A stretch of DNA of 58,687 bases from CAZRWD01 sp964603785. GTDB taxonomy: Bacteria; Fermentibacterota; Fermentibacteria; Fermentibacterales; Fermentibacteraceae. The translations under genes were made by a program, and so were the position numbers. The notes beneath the pieces were generated by a model that saw nothing but the letters and a program-made list of their open reading frames with translations, did not search any database and was not told where the DNA came from. The stretch lies in contig CAZRWD010000013.1 of assembly GCA_964603785.1 (NCBI GenBank), positions 1-58,687 on the forward strand. Reading direction: 5' to 3'. Numbering within the stretch: position 1 is the first letter of the stretch; each line of letters begins with the position of its first letter. Of this stretch, positions 8,235 through 17,178 are shown piece by piece.

Positions 8235-9488
8235 TCAAGCGCCCTCCCCGTTCCGGTCGGACCCCGCCTCGGAAGCCTTCCTCCAGGCGTCGAGCATGCG
8301 CCCCGCCTGCCTCTCGACGGTGAACTCCCCCCGCACCCGATGCCGGCCCGCCTCCCCCAGCTCCGAGGCCCTGACGCGGTCATCCATCACGAGGGCCAGC
8401 GCAGAGGCCAGGGCTGCAGCATCGCCCGGCTCTGTGAGGATGCCGGAGACCCCGTCCTCCACCAGCTCGGGGATGCCCGAGAGCCTCGTGGAGACGACCG
8501 GCGTGCCCATGCACATGGCCTCGACCAGGACCGTGGGGATGCCGTCCATGTCGCCGTCCTGGGCTCGCACGCTGGGCATCGCGAGGACGGCGCACCGCGA
8601 CATCCCCTCGAGGTTCTCCCGCAGCGGGAGCGCCCCCGGCAGTTCGACGGTCCCCGAGAGGCCCCTCGCGGCGACGAACGACCTAAATCTCTCCAGAGTC
8701 TCGCCGCTACCGTCCGATCCCGCCACGACGCAGCGGAACCTCCGCCCCGCCGCCGCCAGGATCTCGCAGGCCTCGAGCAGCACGGGGACGCCCTTCTTCT
8801 CGACCAGGCCGCTCGCGGTGCACCAGACGAGATCTCCCCGCCTCCCGCCGGGGCTCCCGACGGGGAGTTCGTCCGGGTCGATCCCGATGCGCGACAGAAC
8901 GGTCCGCGCCGCCGTAGCGTCGCCCCATCTCGCGGCCATGCTGCCGCGAAGGTGCTCCGAGGTGGCGAATACGGGCGAGGCCTCCCTCAGGAGGAGGCGG
9001 AGAGTCCCTTCGCACCTCGGGACGAAGATGTCGCGCGCGTGGACTGTGACGCTGAACGGGATCCCGAGGAGCCGTGCGGCCCACATGGCCACGAATGCCG
9101 GTTCCCAGGCGAAGTGGGCATGGATCCTGTCGGGCGGGTCGGCGGACATGGCGTCCGCGAGGCGGCTTCCGAAGGCGAGGAAGGCCGGGCTCCCCGCCTC
9201 GACCGCCGACCTGACGGATCCCGAGACCTTCGCGGGGTCACGGACGAGCCTGCGGCAGAGGGATGCCGCAAGCGACATGATCTCTCCGGGGGAGCGTGTG
9301 TCGACCAGCAGGTCGCGCATGCGACCGCCCCGCCGGGCGCCCTCCGGAAGGTCCCCCCCGGTTATGGAGTCCCAGAGGGGGTCGCCGGAGGGAAGCCAGA
9401 CCGTGACCTCCACCCCGGACCTGCACATCTCCCCGATCTCCCTCCGGACCAACGGCGGGAGGAAGCCCAGCACGTAGGCGACCTTCAA
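8235..9488 (-). CDS. GT4 family glycosyltransferase
   Basis: A 417-aa retaining glycosyltransferase of the GT4 (GT-B) family. The C-terminal nucleotide-sugar site reads EAMCMGTPVVSTRLSGIPEL, with the family's ExG...GIPE pattern, and the N-terminal half includes 'HAHFAWEPAFVAMWAARLLG', which resembles colanic-acid/amylovoran-type transferases. TTG 9488 is chosen as start because it overlaps the stop of the preceding gene (TTGA) and begins 'LKVAYVLGFLPPLVRREI', a normal GT4 N-terminus; the frame runs on upstream within the other coding sequence. It probably adds sugars to an extracellular polysaccharide or lipid carrier; donor and acceptor are unknown. Confidence 0.88.
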   Translation of the reverse strand: MKVAYVLGFLPPLVRREIGEMCRSGVEVTVWLPSGDPLWDSITGGDLPEGARRGGRMRDLLVDTRSPGEIMSLAASLCRRLVRDPAKVSGSVRSAVEAGSPAFLAFGSRLADAMSADPPDRIHAHFAWEPAFVAMWAARLLGIPFSVTVHARDIFVPRCEGTLRLLLREASPVFATSEHLRGSMAARWGDATAARTVLSRIGIDPDELPVGSPGGRRGDLVWCTASGLVEKKGVPVLLEACEILAAAGRRFRCVVAGSDGSGETLERFRSFVAARGLSGTVELPGALPLRENLEGMSRCAVLAMPSVRAQDGDMDGIPTVLVEAMCMGTPVVSTRLSGIPELVEDGVSGILTEPGDAAALASALALVMDDRVRASELGEAGRHRVRGEFTVERQAGRMLDAWRKASEAGSDRNGEGA

Positions 9489-10744
9489 CCGGTCCTCCCC
9501 CTCCCCGCTGCGGCGAGCCTTCCGTAGATGGCCGTGAGGACCACCTGCTGCCTCGACCAGGTGTATCTGGACAGCGCGGCGCTCCGGCCCCTCCCGCCCA
9601 TCGACCTCATGCGGGGCGGATCGGCGGCCAGCCCGGCGATCGCAGCGGCGATGGCGGCTGGATCCTCGGGGTCGGTCAGCACCCCGCAGCCCTCCTCCTC
9701 GATGACCCGTCTCATCTCCGGAAGGTCGGCGGCCACGACCGGTATCCCGGCCATCATGTATTCGTAGAGCTTGTTGGGAAGGGAGTAGTAGTGGTTGGGG
9801 CATGTGTTCTGGAACAGGATCAGGCCCATGTCGGCCGACGCCGTGACCATAGGCAGGTCTTCGGAGGGAACCGGCGGGAGAACTGTCAGCACATCGCCCA
9901 GGCCCGACCCGGTGGCCATGGCCGACAGCCTGCCGCCCGTCATGTCGGGACCGATCATCGCCACCCTCACGGCGCCGCGCGGGAGCAGGGAGCAGGCGCG
10001 TATCAGGTTCTCGAGACCGCGCTCGAGGGCTATCGAACCCTGGTAGAGCGCGATCGGCGTGCCTTCGGGCACGCCCAGCCTGTCCGGCAGGTAGCGCGAC
10101 TCCCGGGCCTCCGGCGTCGCGTCGGGGCAGTTCTCCACAACGTCCACGACCAGCCCGGGGTACATTCGCGACATCTCCCGGGCCCGCCCCGGGGTGACGG
10201 CGATGACCGCGTCGGCCCTCCGGACGAGGAGGCGCTCCGTCAGCCTGTCCCTCAGCCTGCCCACGGGACCCGTCTCCCTGATGTACCTGGTGGAGCCGAG
10301 CCAGAGTTCGTGCGAGTCGTAGACCAGGCGTGCCCTCGCGCGCACCGCGGCCAGCCTGGAGACGAGGAGCGTGTCGAGGTCGTTGGCGTGGTACACGTCG
10401 GCCCGCACCGAACGTGCCGCACGCAGCATCCTGAAGTCGTTCAGGGCGTTCCGCCAGAAGTCGATCGTCTTGCGGGCGGAGGTGCTGCGCCTGACGGCCG
10501 TGAGAGCGGAGGCCAGAGGCCCGCGCCTGCCCGAGTCCAGCCCGGTCGTCACCGCCGCGGCGGCCTTCGACCGGATCCTGGTCCTGACGACCGCTATGCC
10601 GTTCCAGTCCTCACGGACCGGCCTGCCCGGCTCCTGCCAGCAGACCACTGTCACACGGTGGCCCGCATCCCGCAGGGACAGCGCCTCCTTCTTCACCCTG
10701 GCATCGCTCACGAGCCTGTTCTTGACCAGCATGACGACTTGCAC
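9485..10744 (-). CDS. GT4 family glycosyltransferase
   Basis: A 419-aa GT4-type glycosyltransferase, first gene of a two-gene unit. The GT-B C-terminal domain shows 'LPNKLYEYMMAGIPVVAADLPEMRRVIEEE', the usual donor-sugar pocket, and the N-terminal domain contains 'DVYHANDLDTLL' and 'RLVYDSHEL'. GTG 10744 is chosen: GGAAAGGGG lies about 8 nt upstream and a -10/-35 pair lies just before that. An in-frame ATG at 10732 is a weaker alternative. It is divergent from the aspartokinase gene. Its job is presumably polysaccharide or glycolipid assembly with the overlapping second transferase. Confidence 0.87.
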   Translation of the reverse strand: MQVVMLVKNRLVSDARVKKEALSLRDAGHRVTVVCWQEPGRPVREDWNGIAVVRTRIRSKAAAAVTTGLDSGRRGPLASALTAVRRSTSARKTIDFWRNALNDFRMLRAARSVRADVYHANDLDTLLVSRLAAVRARARLVYDSHELWLGSTRYIRETGPVGRLRDRLTERLLVRRADAVIAVTPGRAREMSRMYPGLVVDVVENCPDATPEARESRYLPDRLGVPEGTPIALYQGSIALERGLENLIRACSLLPRGAVRVAMIGPDMTGGRLSAMATGSGLGDVLTVLPPVPSEDLPMVTASADMGLILFQNTCPNHYYSLPNKLYEYMMAGIPVVAADLPEMRRVIEEEGCGVLTDPEDPAAIAAAIAGLAADPPRMRSMGGRGRSAALSRYTWSRQQVVLTAIYGRLAAAGRGRTG

Positions 10745-10769
10745 CGCGCGACCCCTTTCCGAGATTCGA

Positions 10770-10798
10770 AGAATACTCCCGGCCGCGGCGCCCGACAA
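10770..10798 (-). promoter_or_regulatory. candidate promoter for glycosyltransferase pair
   Basis: On the minus strand TTGTCG (10798-10793) and TATTCT (10775-10770) are 17 nt apart, followed by a short leader carrying the GGAAAGGGG ribosome site before GTG 10744. Spacing is ideal; the hexamers match at about four of six positions each. Confidence 0.45.
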
Positions 10799-10873
10799 CG
10801 AACGGGTGGCGGGAGGCCCCCGGCTCGCGGTAGAATCGTCACTGTCCCGAACGCCTTGCGGGGAGGTTCGCCC

Positions 10874-12061
10874 TTGGCGGTTGCCGTCTTCAAGTTCGGC
10901 GGGACCTGCCTCTCCACCTTCGAGGGCAGGAACGCCGCGGTGCGTCACTGCCTCGACAGGCTGTCCGCGGGCGACTCCCTGGTCGTGGTGGTCTCCGCCA
11001 TGGGTCGGACCGGCGACCCCTATGCGACCGACACCCTTGCATCGCTGGCGCCGGGCGCGCCGCCCGGTGAGCGCGACAGCCTCCTCTGCTGCGGAGAGAT
11101 CATCTCCTCCGTGGTGTTGGCCCAGGCCCTGAGGGATGCCGGCGCTCCCGCCAGGGCCCTCACCGGCTGGGAGGCCGGGATCGTGACCGACGGCGTCTGC
11201 GGCGACTCGGACATCGAGTCCGTCGATGCCGGCAGGATTCTGGAGTGCCTCGCCGGGGGCGTAGTGCCCGTCGTCGCGGGCTTCCAGGGCGTCTCCACCG
11301 GAGGGTCCGTGACCATCCTCGGCCGGGGAGGCTCTGACACCACCGCACTCGCCGTCGCCGCTGCCGTCGAGGCCTCCGAGGCGGTCCTCTTCAAGTCGGT
11401 CGACTCCATCTACTCGGCCGACCCGGCGCTCGTGCCGGGGGCCTTCAGGATCGACCGGATAGGCGCCGAGGACCTGAGGCAGATGTCATGGCAGGGCGCC
11501 AGGGTCGTTCATCCGCGCGCCGCGGAGATAGCGGGCTCCGCCGGGATCCCTGTCGAGATAAGGAACCAGGACACGGGCGAGGTCGTGACGAGGATCGAGC
11601 CTTTCACGATCCGCAGCGGGAGGTACATCACCGGCGTGGCGGCGGGTCCGGAAGTCATGCAGATGATCGTCGAAGGCGGCGACCCGGCCTCGCCGGGCGG
11701 ATTCTACTCGCAGGTCTTCGGGCTCGTGGCCGCCGCCCTCGTCTCCATGGACATGTTCAGCGTGCTCGACGGCACGGCCGTGTTCACCGTGCCGCTGGAC
11801 GACTCGGAGAGGGTGGAACAGATCCTGTCCCGGGCCGGTATCAGTTGCGTCACCCGCGGCCCCTGCTCGAAGGTCTCCATCGTCGGGGCCGGGATGCACG
11901 GCATGAGGGGGGTCATGGCCCGGTTCTCGGGAGCCCTCGCACGGAAGGGGATCGAGATGCTGCAGACCGTCGACTCGCATGCGACGATCTCGGCGCTGGT
12001 CATGCTGTGCGACAGGGACGAGGCCCTGCGCACGCTCCACGGGGAGTTCATGGAGGGGTGA
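10874..12061 (+). CDS. lysC: aspartate kinase
   Basis: A 395-aa aspartokinase, phosphorylating aspartate in the first step to lysine, threonine, methionine and diaminopimelate. The N-terminal kinase domain begins with FKFGGTC (usually KFGGTS) and includes 'GRGGSDTTA' and 'FKSVDSIYSADP'; residues 265-395 form paired ACT domains for allosteric feedback. TTG 10874 is chosen for the ribosome site GGGGAGG 8 nt upstream and the correct N-terminus. The length fits a monofunctional enzyme, with no fused homoserine dehydrogenase. Its stop overlaps the start of uppP, linking precursor supply to the cell-wall lipid-carrier gene. Confidence 0.93.
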   Translation: MAVAVFKFGGTCLSTFEGRNAAVRHCLDRLSAGDSLVVVVSAMGRTGDPYATDTLASLAPGAPPGERDSLLCCGEIISSVVLAQALRDAGAPARALTGWEAGIVTDGVCGDSDIESVDAGRILECLAGGVVPVVAGFQGVSTGGSVTILGRGGSDTTALAVAAAVEASEAVLFKSVDSIYSADPALVPGAFRIDRIGAEDLRQMSWQGARVVHPRAAEIAGSAGIPVEIRNQDTGEVVTRIEPFTIRSGRYITGVAAGPEVMQMIVEGGDPASPGGFYSQVFGLVAAALVSMDMFSVLDGTAVFTVPLDDSERVEQILSRAGISCVTRGPCSKVSIVGAGMHGMRGVMARFSGALARKGIEMLQTVDSHATISALVMLCDRDEALRTLHGEFMEG

Positions 12062-12852
12062 AGCCTCTGACGGTTCTCGTCCTGTCCGTGGTCCAGGCGC
12101 TGACGGAGTTCCTGCCCGTCTCCAGCTCGGGCCATCTCGTCCTCTTCGGGCGCCTCCTGCCGGGAGGGGCGGAGACCCCGGGGATCGCCCTGGAGGTGGT
12201 CCTCCACCTCGGCACCCTCCTCGCCGTAGTCTTCTACTACCGCAGGGACATCGCGGCCATCGCCCGGGGCGCCTCCAGGGGCGAGCGCGGCTCGATCCGC
12301 ATGCTGCTCCTGCTCGCTCTCGCCTCCGTGCCCGCCGCGCTCGCCGGTCTGCTCCTGAAGGGGGCCGTCGAGCGGGCCTTCGAGGCTCCTGCGCTGGTGA
12401 CGGGACTGCTCGCGCTGAACGGCCTGGTGCTGCTCGCCGCCGGACTGCCGCGCGCAGGCGGGTCTCGAACCCGCACGCACGGCGTCTTCACGGCTCTTGC
12501 CGGAGGCCTCGCCCAGGCGGCCGCCGTCCTGCCCGGCATCTCCCGGTCGGGATCGACCATCTCGGCGATGTGCGCCGCCGGTCTGCCGCGCCGTGAGGCC
12601 GCGAGGTTCTCCTTCCTGATGTCCGTTCCGGCCGTGGCGGGCGCCGGTCTCCTGGAGGCCGGATCGATGGGCTCGGTCCGGGCGGGGGACCTGCCCCTCC
12701 TCGCCATGGGCTGCATCGTGTCGGCCGCCGCCGGCTACTTCGCGCTGAAGGGCCTCATCGGCATACTCGGCAGGGGCAGGCTCTGGGTCTTCGGCGTATA
12801 CTGCCTTGTCGCGGCGGGGGTTTCCGCCGCGGTCATCCTCCCGGGGGTCTGA
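12058..12852 (+). CDS. uppP: undecaprenyl-diphosphate phosphatase (BacA/UppP type)
   Basis: A 264-aa integral membrane phosphatase recycling undecaprenyl diphosphate to the monophosphate carrier. The two family signatures are present: 'VQALTEFLPVSSSGHLVLFG' at residues 12-31, with the usual Glu replaced in part (QALTEF versus QGLTEF), and 'LPGISRSGSTISA' in the second repeat. About eight membrane segments are visible. The GTG start overlaps the lysC stop (GTGA). Bacitracin resistance and peptidoglycan or O-antigen synthesis are the known roles of the family. Position after lysC and before a TPR protein suggests an envelope operon. Confidence 0.93.
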   Translation: MKPLTVLVLSVVQALTEFLPVSSSGHLVLFGRLLPGGAETPGIALEVVLHLGTLLAVVFYYRRDIAAIARGASRGERGSIRMLLLLALASVPAALAGLLLKGAVERAFEAPALVTGLLALNGLVLLAAGLPRAGGSRTRTHGVFTALAGGLAQAAAVLPGISRSGSTISAMCAAGLPRREAARFSFLMSVPAVAGAGLLEAGSMGSVRAGDLPLLAMGCIVSAAAGYFALKGLIGILGRGRLWVFGVYCLVAAGVSAAVILPGV

Positions 12853-12854
12853 TC

Positions 12855-15653
12855 ATGCACCTGGTAATGATGATTTCCCTGACGGCGGTCATGCCGCCCG
12901 GCTTCTACGGCGCCGCGTCGGAGGGCAGGTGGGCCGAAGCTCTCGATCTGGCCCTCGAATCGGTGGAGTCCGATTCGTCATCGGCCGATGCCTGGGCCGC
13001 GGCGGCCATCGCGGCGTTCAGGTCGGGCACGGATTCGGACGCCGTGGGCTGGGTCTCCGCCGCCCTGGCGGCGGACTCGTCCTCCGCCCTGGCCTGGACG
13101 GCGAAGGGTGTCCTCGAGGCCGGCGCAGATCCCGCCTCGGCCGAGGAGTCCTTCCTGCGGGCCCTCGATCTCGACCCCGGAGCCGTCATGGCCATGGAGG
13201 GCCTCGCCGGGATCCTCTCCGGCCGGGGCGACAGGACGGCTGCCGTGGAGATGGCCGACCGGATCCTGGACATCGACGCGATGTACACCCCGGTCTTCCT
13301 CCGGCTCGTCCTGGACCTCGAGGAGGCCTCGGGAACGGAGGCCGCCCTGGGCAGGGCGAAGGCCCTTTCGCTGAGGGCCCCCGGGGACTCGGAGCTCGCG
13401 ATGGAGCTCGCCAGGCTCTTCGAGAACGCCGGCCTTCCCGACTCCGCCGCGGCCGTCTACGAGTCGGTCGCGTCCTCCGACTCCGCCGACCTGCAGGCGC
13501 GCAAGGCGCTGGGCCTCCTCTGCGAGGGCACGGGCGACTTCGGTGAGGCGATCAAGCACTACAGGGAGATGATCGCCCTGGATCCCGGCTACTTCTGGGC
13601 GTACGGCGAGCTCGCCTGGTGCCTGGAGGCCGTCGGCCTGGTCGATCTCGCAAGGGACTGGTACCTCGGCGGCCTGGAGGTGAACCCGGCATACGCCTGG
13701 GCGGCCTACCGCCTCGGTATGCTCTACCAGGACGAGGGCGACGCCGACTCCGCCATGACCTGGTTCGACAGGGCCATCGAGCTGGATCCCCTGATGGTCG
13801 ATGCCTGGGTCGGCAGGGGCCTCCTCGAGGAGGACTCGGGAGACTACCTGGCGGCGGCCTGGAACTATGAGAACGCCCTCGCCGTCGATCCGCTGGACGT
13901 CTGGACCTGGGGCGAGCTCGCATATGTCTACGAAGGCCTGGGGATGCACGGGGAGGCGGCGGATGCGTACGAGACATCCGTCGGGATAGATCCCGACTAC
14001 ATGTGGGGCTGGGAGCAGAGGGGCCTCCTCTACGAGGACCGGGGGATGACCGCCGAGGCGATAGCCTGGTACAGGCTCGCCGCGGAGACCTCGTCCCGTC
14101 CGAGCGCCTGGCTCCTGGGCGAGCTGGGGATGCTCCTCCTGGAGTCGGGCATGGCGGATTCGGCGGCAGCTGTCTTCGAGTCCTCCATAGCGGTCGACAG
14201 CGCATACTCCTTCGGCACGCTCAGCCTCGCGCGGATAGAGGAGGACAGAGGCCGCCTTGCCGAGGCCGCCGCACTCCTCTCAAGGTATGCCGAGATCTCC
14301 GGCGACCGCTCGCTCCCCCTCCTCGAGATCGCCCTGATAAGCAGGGAGATGGGCGACACGGTCGCGTTCGACAGCCTCCGGGCCCTCGCCTACCTGGACG
14401 ATCCGGGCGTCGGCGAGGACCTCGCCTGGAGCTACCACTACTCGGGGATGGAGGAGCGGGCCCTGCAGGCGATCCTGTTCGCGGCCGGGGAGACGCCGGA
14501 TGACGTGATAACCCTCCGCTCGCTGGGCGAGCTGGCCTCGCTCATGGGCAGGGAGTCTCTCGCGGACAGCATCTGGATGCTCGCGTCGACCGTGGCGCCC
14601 GACGATCCCTCCGTCTGGATCGGATGGGGCGTCTCGCTCAGCGACGCGGGAGACTATGCCGGCGCGGAGGAGAGGTTCCGCACGGCATTCGGCCTGGACA
14701 GCACATCGTACGAGGCCTGCAGCTATCTCGGCGAGGCCCTGCTCTTCCAGGACAGGTACGACGAGTCGTACGAGTGGCTCGAGAGATCTCTCGAGATCGA
14801 TCCTTCGGCCGTCTTCTCCATCTGCTACCTCGGCCTCATACGCGAGAGGCTCGGGGACCCGTCGGGCGCTCTGGAGAGGTACCTCGAGGCTCTCAGGCTG
14901 AGCCCCGGATACGCGTATGCCGAGGCCAGGATCAGGAACATCTCGGACCCCTCCTTCGACGTGGACTACTGGCGGACCGAGTCCAGGCCCGTCTCGTCAT
15001 CCATCTGGGCCGACATCTCGCTCGAGGAGGGTAACACCGAGGAGAGACGCTGGTCCGGGGGGGTCGAGGCGTCATGGCTCTACGGCCCGAGGGGGAGCAG
15101 GGTCACCGCCGACTTCAGCGGCACGCTCGAGGAGAAGGACGACAGGCAGGTCGAGAACACGGCGCTCGCGAGCGTCGGCATGGACTACTTCGTCACCCGC
15201 TCCCTCTATGCGAAGGCCAGCAGCACATGGGACCGCCAGCCCGAGACCGTCCGCCCCTGGCAGGTCAGCTCCTACACCTCCGTGGGCTACAGGGAGTGGA
15301 TCACGGACTGGCTCTATGTCGCCCCCGAACTGGGCGCAGGGCTCGTAACGAGCCAGTGGTACCTGAGGGAGAAGCGCACCAGGGAATGGACGGCGTATCT
15401 CTCGTGCGGCGTCTGGATGAACAGGGAGAACTCCCTGCTGCCCTCCCTCTGGATCGGCACCAGCTTCTACCTCCCGCCGGACGACCCGGAGGACTTCTAC
15501 GCCTACGGCAACGCCGAACTCTCCGTAGACGCATGGGACAGGCTGACCGTGAGCCTGGGCTACTCGCTGGACTACACCAACCGCCCGGTTGTATCCTCCT
15601 GGGAGAAGAGCGACAGCGAGATCTACAGCAGGATCAGGCTCGCGATCTTCTGA
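12855..15653 (+). CDS. TPR protein with C-terminal outer-membrane-like beta domain
   Basis: A 932-aa protein. A short hydrophobic N-terminus (MHLVMMISLTAVMPP) may be a signal peptide. Residues 20-690 are about 34-residue TPR repeats (e.g. 'AWAAYRLGMLYQDEGDADSA', 'AIELDP'), giving a long superhelical scaffold. From about residue 700 the sequence alternates polar and aromatic residues in strand-like runs and ends SRIRLAIF with a terminal Phe, the usual outer-membrane barrel ending; the region resembles small barrel or DUF481-type domains. It starts 2 nt after uppP and precedes a lipoprotein gene, so a role in envelope or outer-membrane assembly is inferred, not proven. Confidence 0.8.
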   Translation: MHLVMMISLTAVMPPGFYGAASEGRWAEALDLALESVESDSSSADAWAAAAIAAFRSGTDSDAVGWVSAALAADSSSALAWTAKGVLEAGADPASAEESFLRALDLDPGAVMAMEGLAGILSGRGDRTAAVEMADRILDIDAMYTPVFLRLVLDLEEASGTEAALGRAKALSLRAPGDSELAMELARLFENAGLPDSAAAVYESVASSDSADLQARKALGLLCEGTGDFGEAIKHYREMIALDPGYFWAYGELAWCLEAVGLVDLARDWYLGGLEVNPAYAWAAYRLGMLYQDEGDADSAMTWFDRAIELDPLMVDAWVGRGLLEEDSGDYLAAAWNYENALAVDPLDVWTWGELAYVYEGLGMHGEAADAYETSVGIDPDYMWGWEQRGLLYEDRGMTAEAIAWYRLAAETSSRPSAWLLGELGMLLLESGMADSAAAVFESSIAVDSAYSFGTLSLARIEEDRGRLAEAAALLSRYAEISGDRSLPLLEIALISREMGDTVAFDSLRALAYLDDPGVGEDLAWSYHYSGMEERALQAILFAAGETPDDVITLRSLGELASLMGRESLADSIWMLASTVAPDDPSVWIGWGVSLSDAGDYAGAEERFRTAFGLDSTSYEACSYLGEALLFQDRYDESYEWLERSLEIDPSAVFSICYLGLIRERLGDPSGALERYLEALRLSPGYAYAEARIRNISDPSFDVDYWRTESRPVSSSIWADISLEEGNTEERRWSGGVEASWLYGPRGSRVTADFSGTLEEKDDRQVENTALASVGMDYFVTRSLYAKASSTWDRQPETVRPWQVSSYTSVGYREWITDWLYVAPELGAGLVTSQWYLREKRTREWTAYLSCGVWMNRENSLLPSLWIGTSFYLPPDDPEDFYAYGNAELSVDAWDRLTVSLGYSLDYTNRPVVSSWEKSDSEIYSRIRLAIF

Positions 15654-15679
15654 AGACGCGCGCCGGAGGGGTGCAGGGA

Positions 15680-16513
15680 ATGACTGACGGAAGGATGCTG
15701 GCGGCTTCGACGGCGGTCCTGCTCACGGCGGTTCTCGCCTCGTGCGGCGGCAGCCCGGTGGAGCGCGAGCTGGCGATGGTCCCCGGGACATGCCTCGTCC
15801 ACCTTCATGCCGAGAGCAGCCTTCCGCCGGAGTTCTGGGCGTTCGTCCCCGCAGACGCCCTCCCCGCGGGGAAGGCCCTCCTGATGGAGATCGCCGGGCA
15901 GGGACCCGCCGGCTTCTCGATACCAGGCATCAGCCTGACCGACCTCAGCCCCCAGATCCTCGTGCTGACCAGGTCGATTCCGCCGGACAGCATGACCTCC
16001 CTCGCCTGCAGGCACCTCGAGGCCTCGGCCGAGGCCCGCGGGAGCCGCAGCGATCTCGTCTCCGCGAGGGGATCCGTCCTCGGGTCGGTCGCCACGAGGG
16101 ACGGATGGACCTGCCTCTACCTCGGTCCCGCCCCGCAGTCGGTGCTGGACGCCTGGCTCTCGATGGAGAGGGGGCAGAGCCTCGCGGCGGACGGGCAGCT
16201 CGCCATGCTGATCGACGGGGAGGCCGACCTGTCGCTGTTCGTCCCCTCTGGTCTGTTCGCGTTCCTCCGCGTGGCGCCGGTCTCGGAGTGGGTCCCCTGG
16301 TGGGACGCGGCCGAGACGGCGATGTCCCTCCTCCAGCCGGCCGCGGCCCGCCTCGACCTCTCCTTCGGCGACGCGGTGACGGTCGAGCTGAGGGTCGTGA
16401 GGCAGGCGGAGAACGTCTCGCGCCTGAGACTGGAGCTGGAGGACACGGGCTTCACGCCCGGCGAACTGCTGGCCTCCCTGAACCTGCTTCTCATGGCCGG
16501 GGGCCTGATGTGA
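15680..16513 (+). CDS. predicted lipoprotein, unknown function
   Basis: A 277-aa protein with a classic lipoprotein signal: a basic start (MTDGRML), a hydrophobic core, and lipobox VLASC with the lipidated Cys at residue 22. The mature part has no recognised domain; it is rich in Leu, Ser and Asp. ATG 15680 follows GGAGGGG by about 9 nt. Its stop overlaps the next gene's GTG (GTGA), so it is co-translated with the ABC ATPase, suggesting a lipoprotein partner or substrate of that transporter. Confidence 0.72.
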   Translation: MTDGRMLAASTAVLLTAVLASCGGSPVERELAMVPGTCLVHLHAESSLPPEFWAFVPADALPAGKALLMEIAGQGPAGFSIPGISLTDLSPQILVLTRSIPPDSMTSLACRHLEASAEARGSRSDLVSARGSVLGSVATRDGWTCLYLGPAPQSVLDAWLSMERGQSLAADGQLAMLIDGEADLSLFVPSGLFAFLRVAPVSEWVPWWDAAETAMSLLQPAAARLDLSFGDAVTVELRVVRQAENVSRLRLELEDTGFTPGELLASLNLLLMAGGLM

Positions 16514-17178
16514 GCGACATCGTGATATCCGCGAACGGCATCTCGAGATCCTTCGGGGACATGAAGATACTCGACGGGCTCGACTTCGGCGTCTCCGGCG
16601 GGGAGTTCGTAGCGGTGGTCGGTCGGAGCGGGGTGGGCAAGAGCACCCTGCTGGGCATACTGGGAACACACGACCTCGAGTTCGAGGGCCGCCTCTCCGT
16701 GGGCGGGAGGGACGTCCGCTCCGCCGGATCCCTCGAGCTCGCGGCGCTCCGCAGGGAGTTCCTGGGCTACGTGTTCCAGGACTTCTACCTGCTGCCCAGC
16801 CTGACGGCGCTCGAGAACGCCGTCCTCCCTGCCGTCTTCTCGGGGCAGGACCCGGCCAGGGCCGGAGAGGCGGCTTCCGAGGTACTCGGCCACCTCGGAG
16901 TGAGGATCGACGGGACGGAGACGGCCATGCTCTCACGGGGCGAGCGCCAGCGCGTGGCCGTCGCCAGGGGTCTCGTGAACCGCCCCCGGGTGCTGCTCGC
17001 CGACGAGCCCAGCGCAAGCCTGGACGACGAGAGCGAGACCGTCCTCTTCGACATGCTGGACGATCTGAGGAGGAGGCAGGGCTTCGCCCTGGTGGCGGTG
17101 GTCCACTCCCGGGCGGTGCTCTCCAGGGCGGACAGGGTGCTGGAGCTGTCGGGGGGGAGGCTCCATGAGCCTGCGTGA
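16510..17178 (+). CDS. ABC transporter ATPase (LolD/MacB family)
   Basis: A 222-aa ABC ATPase. Walker A is GRSGVGKS at residues 38-45, the signature is LSRGERQ at 141-147, and Walker B is LLADEP with Asp165/Glu166. The fold class is that of the LolD/MacB/FtsE ATPases, which pair with FtsX-type permeases, and the adjacent gene is one. It overlaps the lipoprotein gene upstream by 4 nt and the permease downstream by 14 nt. Function is likely lipoprotein release or envelope export; the exact class cannot be fixed. Confidence 0.92.
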   Translation: MSDIVISANGISRSFGDMKILDGLDFGVSGGEFVAVVGRSGVGKSTLLGILGTHDLEFEGRLSVGGRDVRSAGSLELAALRREFLGYVFQDFYLLPSLTALENAVLPAVFSGQDPARAGEAASEVLGHLGVRIDGTETAMLSRGERQRVAVARGLVNRPRVLLADEPSASLDDESETVLFDMLDDLRRRQGFALVAVVHSRAVLSRADRVLELSGGRLHEPA

